From positions 1-6,170 of the forward strand of contig JACPZV010000017.1 of the NCBI GenBank assembly GCA_016195295.1: a DNA stretch of 6,170 bases, written 5' to 3'. The notes under the pieces were generated by a model. The model was not told where the DNA came from. It saw nothing but the letters and a program-made list of their open reading frames with translations, and ran no database searches. Position numbers and translations under genes: made by a program. This document shows positions 1 to 5,514 of this stretch, piece by piece; the first letter of the stretch is position 1; the number at the start of each line of letters is the position of its first letter. The stretch comes from Acidobacteriota bacterium (GTDB taxonomy: Bacteria > Acidobacteriota > Vicinamibacteria > Vicinamibacterales > CAVVIG01).

Positions 1-652
1 ACCAACGGTCACTGGATGACGCTCTACGCGTGGGGCAACCCGCGGTACTTTCCCCGGCTGCCGCCGTCCACGCAGCGCCTGTTCGAGGTCGCGCCGGCGA
101 CACGAGTGGTCGCCGATTGTCATTGGCAGGCCCGCGCGTGGGAGCGGCCGACGCTGCTCGCGCTGCACGGCCTCAACGGGTCGAGCGACGCGCACTACAT
201 GCGCGGCCTCGCGGCGAAGGCATTCGAACGCGGCATGAACGTCGTGCGCCTCAACCAACGCAACTGCGGCGACACTGAACATCTCGCGGAAGGTCTCTTC
301 CATTCGGGGTTGACCGCCGACGCGGCGCACGTGATGCACGAGTTGACGCGGGTCGACGGATTGTCCGCCATCGCCGTGGCCGGCTACTCGCTCGGCGGCA
401 ACCTGGCGTTGAAGCTCGCGGGCGAGTACGGCGCGTTCCCGCCGTCCGTTCGTGCCGTCCGACCCGTTCCGCGATCCGACGATCGTCCGCCAGCCGTACA
501 TCGATCTCCGCGTGTCCGCGCACGGCGGGCATTGCGGCTTCGTCGGCCCGAAGTCCGGCGACGACGACGGCTACTGGGCCGAGAATCAGATCGTGGAATT
601 CGTCGCGAGACTGGCCAAATCGTGGCGCGAGGATTTGAGCGAGAAGATGTAG
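1..652 (+). pseudogene. YheT-family alpha/beta hydrolase, 5' partial, internal deletion and frameshift
   Basis: Members of this family (COG0429, E. coli YheT) are alpha/beta-hydrolase-fold putative esterases with no firmly known substrate. The reading frame is open from base 1. The residues before the ATG at 16 (NGHW) fit the family's usual N-terminal run into MT-Y-W, so the true start probably lies left of the window. Visible motifs are FPRLPP, the oxyanion-side HGLNGSSDAHYMRG, VVRLNQRNCG, and the nucleophile elbow GYSLGG with serine at bases 388-390. After PSVRAV (to 459) this frame becomes nonsense. The family C-terminus continues in the next frame from about 446: PFVPSDPFRDP, then HGGHCGF with the catalytic histidine, then DDGYWAE, ending at TAG 650-652. 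Compared with YheT, roughly 100 residues of the lid and the segment with the acid residue are absent. The product should be inactive unless the gap is an assembly error. Family call is firm; cause of the break is not known. Confidence 0.85.
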
Positions 653-674
653 GGCGGGTCCTTTCGGACCCGCT
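649..674 (+). repeat. GTAG-headed palindromic repeat, copy 1 (REP-like)
   Basis: The tetranucleotide GTAG (649-652) is followed directly by a hairpin: GGCGGGTCC (653-661), loop TTTC (662-665), GGACCCGC (666-673). Eight pairs are perfect and the ninth (base 674) is mismatched. The same GTAG plus 9-base arm, 4-base loop and 9-base arm layout recurs twice at 2813-2870. A GTAG head next to a short GC-rich palindrome is the hallmark of REP elements mobilised by RAYT (TnpA-REP) enzymes; calling this a REP is inference from that layout. It lies between two convergent genes and may also end transcription from both sides, although no T-run follows. Its GTAG supplies the TAG stop of the hydrolase gene. 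Confidence 0.7.
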
Positions 675-694
675 GGCCGGCGTACGTCGTCCAG

Positions 695-2050
695 CTACCG
701 TCTGCTATTGATGCGAATCGACGCGGCGAGCGCGACGTGCCGCGTGCGTTCGAGATTCGCGCTCGTGCCGAACGCGGCCACGTCCAGTCCGATGCGCCGG
801 CCCACGTTGATCCCAATGCCGCCCGACGGATTCCAGATCTCACTCGAGTACCGCATCCCGCCGCGCAGATCGATGACGCTGAGCCGCTGCTCGAATCCCG
901 CGTGAAACGACGTGCCCTGCAGTCCCTGCCCGTAGTCGGCGAGCGCCGACCACGCGTTCGAGTGATACCCCAGGTTGCCGCGGTAGTCCACCGGCAGTTC
1001 CGCGCGCGCATCCGCGACGGCCACGGGACCAAAGCTCGTAAAGGTGGCGTTTCCAGACGAGAGGAGGGTACTCAAGAGCGGCTTGCTCGGATCGCCGAGC
1101 GAGTACGTCGTCTGCTGCACGCCGGTCCAGTCGATGCGGTTCGCGATGCCCTTGGCGCCGAAGCCGACTTCCCAGTGATCGACCACCGCGCCGACGCCGA
1201 AGTCGAGCGCGAATCCCTGACCGCCCGTCGCGTACTGTCGCGTGGCGATCACGGGCGACGGGAGGAGCGGATTCACTGTCAACGATCCCGAGGCATCCGT
1301 GTCGAGGCGCACGCCCAGGTGCGTGTTCTCATAGCGGAATCCGCGCAGGTAGTTGTAGTTCACGGCCACGTACACGCCGTCGCGCTCCGAGCCGCCGAGA
1401 CCGCCCACTGCGAATCGGCCGCGGTACCCGCCGGTCACGGCCATCGCCACTTGCCCGAGCGAATCGTCTGTGATCTGCGGAAACGAAATGTTTTTCGGCA
1501 CGGCGACGGTCGTGCCGCTCGACAGGATGTCGGTCAACTGTGCCGGAATGGCCGCGGTCGTCCGCATCGACAGGTAGGGGCCGGCGCCGACATACACGCC
1601 CTGGAACGATCCGCCGCCTCCGCGGTACACCTTGATCGTGCCGCCCCAGCTCGGCGCCGTGAGACCCTCCGCGAGGATCGAGTTGGGCGGCGTGAACCCG
1701 CGGTACACGTTGAGATCGCGGGCGAGAACCGCGTTGCGCACGTCACTGTCGTCGCGGTTGACGACGTAGTGCAGCGGGCTCGCCGCGTATTCGATGGCGC
1801 GGATTGGATCGAACTGGCTGGAGCTCGGATCGAAGACGCCGGTGCGGCTGGCGATCTGAAAGAGCCCGAACGGCAGCACGATGGATCGATAGGGCCGCTG
1901 TTCGTCGATCATCTCGGTGCCGAGATTGTCCGTCGTTCCAACGCCGCCGAGCGCGATCTTCCGCGCGTCGAAACTCCAATTCTGTGCGAACACAGACGAG
2001 GCCCACGAGACGCAGACGATGAAGACGGACAACTGGATGCGTGCGCGCAC
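695..2050 (-). CDS. Putative outer-membrane beta-barrel protein with signal peptide
   Basis: This encodes 451 residues. The GTG start at 2050-2048 is chosen because a strong AAGGAGG ribosome site sits 5 bases upstream and because the first 22 residues form a clean signal peptide: basic MRAR, a hydrophobic core, then VFA with cleavage before Q23. The mature N-terminus (WSFDARKIALGGVG) resembles the start of TraF-like/FadL-like barrel proteins, where a small loop rich in A, G and M/L opens the barrel. The rest is rich in alternating aromatic and glycine strands (for example VAVNYNYLRGFRYE, FALDFGVGAV, WEVGFGAKG, GGIGINVGRRIGLDVAAFG) typical of outer-membrane barrels. There are no cysteines in the mature part and no obvious enzyme motif. 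It lies 35 bases after the DUF72 gene on the same strand, so co-transcription is likely. Localisation is a fair inference. The substrate or role is unknown, and a conserved hypothetical label would also be defensible. Confidence 0.8.
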   Translation of the reverse strand: MRARIQLSVFIVCVSWASSVFAQNWSFDARKIALGGVGTTDNLGTEMIDEQRPYRSIVLPFGLFQIASRTGVFDPSSSQFDPIRAIEYAASPLHYVVNRDDSDVRNAVLARDLNVYRGFTPPNSILAEGLTAPSWGGTIKVYRGGGGSFQGVYVGAGPYLSMRTTAAIPAQLTDILSSGTTVAVPKNISFPQITDDSLGQVAMAVTGGYRGRFAVGGLGGSERDGVYVAVNYNYLRGFRYENTHLGVRLDTDASGSLTVNPLLPSPVIATRQYATGGQGFALDFGVGAVVDHWEVGFGAKGIANRIDWTGVQQTTYSLGDPSKPLLSTLLSSGNATFTSFGPVAVADARAELPVDYRGNLGYHSNAWSALADYGQGLQGTSFHAGFEQRLSVIDLRGGMRYSSEIWNPSGGIGINVGRRIGLDVAAFGTSANLERTRHVALAASIRINSRR

Positions 2051-2055
2051 ACTCT

Positions 2056-2062
2056 CCTCCTT
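2056..2062 (-). promoter_or_regulatory. Strong Shine-Dalgarno site for the beta-barrel gene
   Basis: Read on the - strand this is AAGGAGG, 5 bases before the GTG at 2050-2048. It decides the non-ATG start and excludes the much longer upstream open frame, which runs antiphase through the DUF72 gene. Confidence 0.8.
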
Positions 2063-2085
2063 GTCACGATGCCGGCCCCGAAATC

Positions 2086-2790
2086 CTAGCCGAGTCGCAG
2101 GCGGTCCATCAGCAGCCGGGCGAACTCGGGGCCCTTTCCCTCTTCCTCGTGCTTGAAGTAGACAAACACGTCGCGGCACGACGCGGTGTCGCGCGCGATC
2201 GTCTCGCCCCAGCGCGCGACGTCGTCCGGCGTGTAGCCTTCGTCGCGAAGTCGAAAGTACGCGTAATCGGCCGTCACGCGAACCGGCGTCGACAGCTTCC
2301 CGCTGTCGGCCACGCACAGCGCGAGGTTGCGCGCGGCGAGGCGCGAGAAGATCTCGTCGTCAAACCACGAGGCGTGGCGGAACTCGAAGGCCGCGCGCGC
2401 TTTCGGCGGCAGCTCGCCGAGGAACGCGTCGAACAGCGCGAGGTCCTTCTTCAGGTTCGGCGGCAACTGAAACAGGAGCGCGCCGAGCTGGTCGCCGAGC
2501 GTGCCGGCCACTTGACAAAAGCCGCTCACGAGCGACCCGCAGTTCCTCAAGCGACTGTCGTGCGTGATCCGGCGCGGTGCCTTGAGCGTCAGCTGGTACG
2601 GCGACGGCGTCTGCGCCGCCCAGCCGCTCACGAGCTTCTCGTTCGGCATCCGGTAAAATGTGTAGTTGATCTCCACGGTCGGAAAGCGCGCGGCGTAGTA
2701 CGGCAGCATCTTCGCCCCGGGCAGATCCGAGGGATAGAAACTGCCCTTCCACTCGGGATAGTTGTAGCCGGAGGTGCCAATCCAGATCAT
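2086..2790 (-). CDS. DUF72 (YecE-like) TIM-barrel protein
   Basis: A 234-residue protein of the DUF72 family (E. coli YecE), which has a TIM-barrel-like fold and no established biochemical role; it is presumed cytoplasmic. Family motifs appear in order: IGTSGY at 4-9 with W14-K-G, VEINYTFYRMP at 39-49, K70 in TLKAPR, LFQLPP at 106-111, EFRHASW at 136-142, YFRLR at 178-182, and YFKHEEEGKGPEFA near 211-224. The length matches the usual 230-260 residues, and it starts at the canonical N-terminal MIWIGTSGY, so the ATG at 2790-2788 is secure. No Shine-Dalgarno site is visible just upstream, and a REP-like pair begins only 22 bases before the start codon. It appears intact and is followed by the beta-barrel gene on the same strand. 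Confidence 0.93.
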   Translation of the reverse strand: MIWIGTSGYNYPEWKGSFYPSDLPGAKMLPYYAARFPTVEINYTFYRMPNEKLVSGWAAQTPSPYQLTLKAPRRITHDSRLRNCGSLVSGFCQVAGTLGDQLGALLFQLPPNLKKDLALFDAFLGELPPKARAAFEFRHASWFDDEIFSRLAARNLALCVADSGKLSTPVRVTADYAYFRLRDEGYTPDDVARWGETIARDTASCRDVFVYFKHEEEGKGPEFARLLMDRLRLG

Positions 2791-2812
2791 AGGGGCTGGT
2801 GTCTGGTGAGCA

Positions 2813-2838
2813 GTAGGCCGGGTCCTTTCGGACCCGGC
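2813..2838 (+). repeat. GTAG-headed palindromic repeat, copy 2 (left half of inverted pair)
   Basis: GTAG (2813-2816), arm GCCGGGTCC (2817-2825), loop TTTC (2826-2829), arm GGACCCGGC (2830-2838): nine perfect pairs. Compared with copy 1, the second arm base is C instead of G and the partner base has changed to match. This compensatory difference points to selection for the hairpin rather than for the sequence alone. Confidence 0.75.
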
Positions 2839-2844
2839 TGCGGA

Positions 2845-2870
2845 GGCGGGTCCAAAGGGACCCGCCCTAC
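2845..2870 (-). repeat. GTAG-headed palindromic repeat, copy 3 (right half, inverted)
   Basis: Read on the - strand: GTAG (2870-2867), arm GGCGGGTCC (2866-2858), loop CTTT (2857-2854), arm GGACCCGCC (2853-2845), nine perfect pairs. It faces copy 2 across a 6-base spacer (2839-2844). The pair spans 2813-2870 with GTAG at both outer ends, the arrangement of a REP doublet or BIME. It fills about half of the 118-base divergent interval between the DUF72 gene and the CusF-SCO1 gene. Confidence 0.75.
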
Positions 2871-2877
2871 AGCTGCT

Positions 2878-2905
2878 GACTACCGACTACCGACTGTAGA
2901 CTAAC
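2878..2905 (+). repeat. Four imperfect GACTNNN heptamers before the CusF-SCO1 start
   Basis: Tandem units are GACTACC (2878-2884), GACTACC (2885-2891), GACTGTA (2892-2898) and GACTAAC (2899-2905), ending 3 bases before the ATG at 2909. The stretch takes the place where a Shine-Dalgarno site would be, and none is visible. It may be a slippage-prone microsatellite or part of the promoter/leader; neither is proven. Confidence 0.6.
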
Positions 2906-2908
2906 TCC

Positions 2909-3552
2909 ATGCGCGCTCAAATCGCTTTCTGTCTCGCGCTTCTCGTCGCCGCGTGCGGTGGCGCGCCAGATCGGCGGGAGTTCACACTGCAGGGACAGGT
3001 TCTCTCGATCGAACCGGCGAAGAAGTCCGTCACGGTGAAGCACGAAGAGATCAAGGGCTTGATGCCGGCCATGACGATGCCCTACGAGGTCCGGGACGAG
3101 CGGATCCTGACCGGGCTCGCGCCGGGCGATCTCGTCAACGCGACGCTCGTCGTGATCTCGAACGGCGCGGTCCGCTGCCGACCTTCTGTCCGCTGATGGA
3201 CCGGCACTTCGCGACGATTCAGAAAGCGCTGAAGGCTGATGCGTCGCTCAAAGGCGTGCGCCTGGTGACGGTCAGCTTCGACCCGGCCACCGACACGCCC
3301 GCGGTCCTGAAGCGCCATGCGAAAACGCTGGAGGCCGATCCGACGCGCTGGACGTTCCTCACCGGCGACCGCGACGACGTCGACCGGTTCGCCGCACGTT
3401 TTGGCGTGTCCATCTCGCGAGCGCCAAACGATCCGCGGGACATCACGCACAACCTGCGCACCGCGATCATCAACGCGGATGGCACGTTGGCCAAGGTGTA
3501 CACGGGCAACGACTGGACGCCCGATCAAGTGCTGGCGGACCTCAAGAAATAA
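2909..3552 (+). pseudogene. CusF-SCO1/SenC fusion lipoprotein, internal deletion and frameshift
   Basis: The intact family member is a cell-envelope lipoprotein with a CusF-like copper-binding domain followed by a thioredoxin-fold SCO1/SenC domain, used to deliver copper, classically to the CuA site of cytochrome oxidase. The 5' part encodes a lipoprotein signal (VAAC lipobox, Cys16) and a CusF-like domain with H45, M55 and M57 in HEEIKG..PAMTM, matching known CusF copper ligands. Met52 stands where CusF has its Trp44. After SNGAV (to about 3172) this frame runs to TGA at 3194-3196. The SCO domain resumes in the next frame at PLPTFCPLMDRHF and continues through VTVSFDPATDTP, TFLTGD, the copper-ligand histidine (codon 3448-3450, ITHNLRT) and VYTGNDWTPDQVL to TAA 3550-3552. 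The linker, the first SCO strands and the first Cys of CPxxxCP (now a Gly codon at 3169-3171) are missing, perhaps 70-80 residues judged from recalled fusion lengths near 280-290. Confidence 0.85.
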
Positions 3553-4223
3553 TGTTCACGCCGCGCGAGCGCCGGCTCATCGCGCGGTTGCGGACGCCGC
3601 TCGCCGTCCAGCGCTACCTGAACGCGCTGCCCTACAACGAGGAGCCGCCGCCGGGCCGCGCCACGCTGCGCAGCTTCCGGGGCGTCGTGCGTGCCGGATG
3701 CGCGCACTGCCTGGAAGCGGCGCTGTTCGCGGCCGTCGTCCTCGAGCAGTACGGCCATCCTCCGCTCGTGCTCAGTTTCGAATCAATCGACGAGCTTGAC
3801 CACGTGATCTTCATCTACCGGCGCGGCGACTGCTGGGGCTCCGTGGCGCGCTCGCGCGATCCGGGTCTGCACGGGCGCAAGCCGGTCTTCGCCACGCCGC
3901 GGGCGCTGGCGCTCAGCTACGTCGACCCGTACATCGACTTCACCGGACGCGTCACAGGATACGCGGTCGTCGACCTCCGCGGACTTGGGGAGTACGACTG
4001 GCGGCTGTCCGAGAAAAATGTTTGGAAGGTCGAGCGGACGCTTTTGGATCACCCGCACCGGGCCATTCACTCAACCGACCGTCATGTCGACGCGATGCGC
4101 GCCCGCTATCGAGCGTTCCGTCAGCGTTTTCCCGACAGGAAGCCGCTGTTCTACCGCGGCCGCGAGCGCTGGACGCCGTTGCCGGCCGAGTTTCGGTCCA
4201 CGCCTGCAACGCCCATTGCGTAA
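3552..4223 (+). CDS. Transglutaminase-like fold protein of unknown role
   Basis: This 223-residue protein has the papain/transglutaminase-type Cys-His-Asp spacing. Cys53 begins a helix CLEAALFAAVVLEQYG, with glycine 15 residues later as in transglutaminase-like domains. His84 lies in ELDHVIFIYR and Asp103 in ARSRDPG, about 19 residues on, matching the usual H...D order. Cys50 is also near the putative nucleophile. There is no signal peptide or membrane segment, so it is probably cytoplasmic. The C-terminal third (from about 150) is charged and rich in Arg and aromatics, and I do not recognise it. I recall similar conserved hypothetical proteins in other bacteria, but no function. The ATG overlaps the SCO stop by one base (TAATG), which implies translational coupling and an operon with the CusF-SCO1 gene. 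It appears intact. The fold call is by motif spacing only; the triad could be structural rather than catalytic. Confidence 0.8.
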   Translation: MFTPRERRLIARLRTPLAVQRYLNALPYNEEPPPGRATLRSFRGVVRAGCAHCLEAALFAAVVLEQYGHPPLVLSFESIDELDHVIFIYRRGDCWGSVARSRDPGLHGRKPVFATPRALALSYVDPYIDFTGRVTGYAVVDLRGLGEYDWRLSEKNVWKVERTLLDHPHRAIHSTDRHVDAMRARYRAFRQRFPDRKPLFYRGRERWTPLPAEFRSTPATPIA

Positions 4224-4227
4224 CGGC

Positions 4228-4530
4228 TCAGTCGAGATCGAAATCCCGCATCGGCTTGGTGACGGGTTCCTGCTTCGCCTGACGCAGCGCCTCGTCGAAC
4301 CGCTTCGACAGCGCGTCGCCCCGCGTCTTCTCCGCGTCCACCGACTGCTGGAAGATCGCCTCGCGCCGCGCGGCTTCCGCCGCGAGAATGCGCTGCGCGT
4401 CGTTCAGCTCCGGCTTGTTGCCGCGATCGGGCTCGTGGTGCGACACCACGCGACCCAGATTCGTGTCGACCACGAGCGTGGCCTGACAGCAGGGACAGGT
4501 GACGTCGAGTTCCGATTTCAGCCGCGCCAT
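4228..4530 (-). CDS. Small zinc-ribbon-like protein with helical tail
   Basis: A 100-residue protein starting at ATG 4530-4528, with a GGAGG ribosome site 9 bases upstream that fixes this start over a longer open frame. The N-terminus MARLKSELDVTCPCC carries Cys12-P-C-Cys15, followed by a beta-hairpin-like TLVVDTNLGRVVSHHEP with His31-His32, so a CxxC plus HH metal site is plausible though not proven. Residues about 42-88 are charged and alanine-rich and should form one long helix or coiled coil. The tail is acidic (DFDLD). No signal peptide. I recall it as a conserved hypothetical type without known function. It ends 4 bases from the stop of the transglutaminase-like gene, tail to tail, with no room for a terminator. 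It lies 76 bases after the desaturase gene on the same strand. Confidence 0.8.
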   Translation of the reverse strand: MARLKSELDVTCPCCQATLVVDTNLGRVVSHHEPDRGNKPELNDAQRILAAEAARREAIFQQSVDAEKTRGDALSKRFDEALRQAKQEPVTKPMRDFDLD

Positions 4531-4539
4531 CAGCGTGTG

Positions 4540-4544
4540 CCTCC
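4540..4544 (-). promoter_or_regulatory. Shine-Dalgarno site for the zinc-ribbon-like gene
   Basis: GGAGG on the - strand, 9 bases before the ATG at 4530-4528. It supports the 100-residue start rather than an upstream in-frame ATG near 4659, which would lie inside the desaturase gene. Confidence 0.7.
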
Positions 4545-4578
4545 GAACGGCGCCAGCGCGCCGGCCAGCCCGTGGACC

Positions 4579-4596
4579 GGGCGCGTCACGGCGCCC
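4579..4596. other. Short inverted repeat between desaturase and zinc-ribbon-like genes
   Basis: GGGCGC (4579-4584) and GCGCCC (4591-4596) form a 6-bp stem around a 6-base loop, 10 bases after the desaturase stop on the - strand. There is no T-run after it, so it is at best a weak or factor-dependent terminator or RNA-stabilising hairpin. In DNA this GC-rich it may be chance. Confidence 0.3.
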
Positions 4597-4606
4597 ATGA
4601 TAGCGC

Positions 4607-5512
4607 TTAGACGGGTTCCGCGTCTTCCGCGAGATCGAGCGCGAGGGGCGCCGCGTCAATGATGCTCGGTATCGAGCGGGTGGCGCGGCGCGCCTTGGAC
4701 GCGCGCGCTTCGTCGTAGATCCGCTTGGGCACGGCCTGCAAATCCCAGGCGAGGCCGATGGCCGCCATCGCGCGAATCACGTACCAGGTCACGTCGAATT
4801 CCCACCAGTAGAACCCGTTGCGCGCGGCGCGCTGGTAGCGATGGTGGTTGTTGTGCCAGCCCTCGCCGACCGCGAAAAATGCGGTGAGCGGGTTGTTGCG
4901 GGATTCGTCCACGGTCTCGAAGCGACGCGACCCGAACATGTGGTTGATCGTATTGATCGCAAACGTCGCGTGCGCCAGCGTCATCGTCGGGAGACAGAAG
5001 CCCCACACCAGCCACGGCCAGCCGCCCGCGAGGAAGAGCGCCGCGGCCAGCGTCGCCGGCGGCACGTAGAAGTACTTCTCGAGCCACGCGATCTCCGGTA
5101 CGGGCGCGAAATCGCGAATGACCGGGTTCGTGGCCTCGACCTTGTCGTACTTCGTGTCGTTCAGAAACCAGCCGATGTGCGCGTAATACACGCCGCTCAC
5201 CATCGGGCTGTGCGGATCGCCGTCCCGGTCGGCGAACTTGTGGTGATTCACGTGATGCCCGGCCCACCACAGCGGCCCCTTCTGCATGGCCGCCGTGCCG
5301 ATGAACGCCCACGCGAATCGCGCGGCGCGGTGCATCTTGAAGGCGCGGTGCGCGAAGTACCGGTGGAACGCGAGCGTGAGTCCGACCGCGCGCAGGAAGT
5401 GCGACCCCGCCCACAGGCCGATGAACGCCCAACGAAACGGCACGACGAAGACGAGCAGCGCGCTGACTTGCACGCTCCAGAAAATCGCGATCTGCAGGAC
5501 GTTTGGTAGCAC
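4607..5512 (-). CDS. Membrane acyl-CoA (delta-9 type) fatty acid desaturase
   Basis: A 301-residue integral membrane di-iron desaturase that introduces a double bond into fatty acyl chains, probably at the delta-9 position of acyl-CoA, so tuning membrane fluidity. The three histidine boxes are complete: HRYFAH (H50, H55), HHVNHH (H87, H90, H91) and HNNHH (H220, H223, H224), with the extra conserved histidine H191 in NTINHMFGSR. Hydrophobic segments lie at about 6-45, 64-76, 152-190 and 242-257. There is no cytochrome b5 domain, so an outside electron donor is needed. The GTG start at 5512-5510 is chosen because it lies 2 bases after the permease stop, has GAGGG 10 bases upstream, and yields a normal family N-terminus; there is no in-frame ATG near by. 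The last 30 residues are a variable acidic tail. The near-zero spacing suggests transcription with the permease gene. Family is certain; regiospecificity is inferred. Confidence 0.94.
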   Translation of the reverse strand: MLPNVLQIAIFWSVQVSALLVFVVPFRWAFIGLWAGSHFLRAVGLTLAFHRYFAHRAFKMHRAARFAWAFIGTAAMQKGPLWWAGHHVNHHKFADRDGDPHSPMVSGVYYAHIGWFLNDTKYDKVEATNPVIRDFAPVPEIAWLEKYFYVPPATLAAALFLAGGWPWLVWGFCLPTMTLAHATFAINTINHMFGSRRFETVDESRNNPLTAFFAVGEGWHNNHHRYQRAARNGFYWWEFDVTWYVIRAMAAIGLAWDLQAVPKRIYDEARASKARRATRSIPSIIDAAPLALDLAEDAEPV

Positions 5513-5514
5513 GA

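Noticed and set aside
16..18. ATG at 16 as the true start of the hydrolase
   Set aside because: The frame is open to base 1, and the preceding residues NGHW fit the conserved N-terminal region, so the start is more likely outside the window.
460..711. Frame-1 continuation of the hydrolase to a stop at 709-711
   Set aside because: After base 459 the translation is Arg/Pro-rich nonsense, while the neighbouring frame carries the conserved hydrolase C-terminus ending at 652.
737..2089. Long + strand open frame of 450 codons opposite the beta-barrel gene
   Set aside because: It is rich in Arg, Ala, Val and His with no recognisable motif, as expected for an antisense frame of a GC-rich gene. The - strand frame has a signal peptide, a strong ribosome site and barrel-like strands.
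2813..2870. CRISPR array or rho-independent terminator
   Set aside because: Only two inverted copies with a 6-base spacer, no spacers of regular length, and no T-run. The site lies upstream of both flanking genes, so termination is not the expected role.
2041..2904. + strand open frame of 287 codons opposite the DUF72 gene
   Set aside because: The opposite strand carries all DUF72 motifs in order. This frame also runs through the REP-like pair and has no family resemblance.
3160..3200. Programmed ribosomal frameshift in the CusF-SCO1 gene
   Set aside because: No slippery run is present, and conserved protein is missing on both sides of the junction; a frameshift alone could not restore it.
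4841..5509. + strand open frame of 222 codons opposite the desaturase gene
   Set aside because: It is an arginine-rich antisense shadow. The three histidine boxes on the - strand settle the coding strand.
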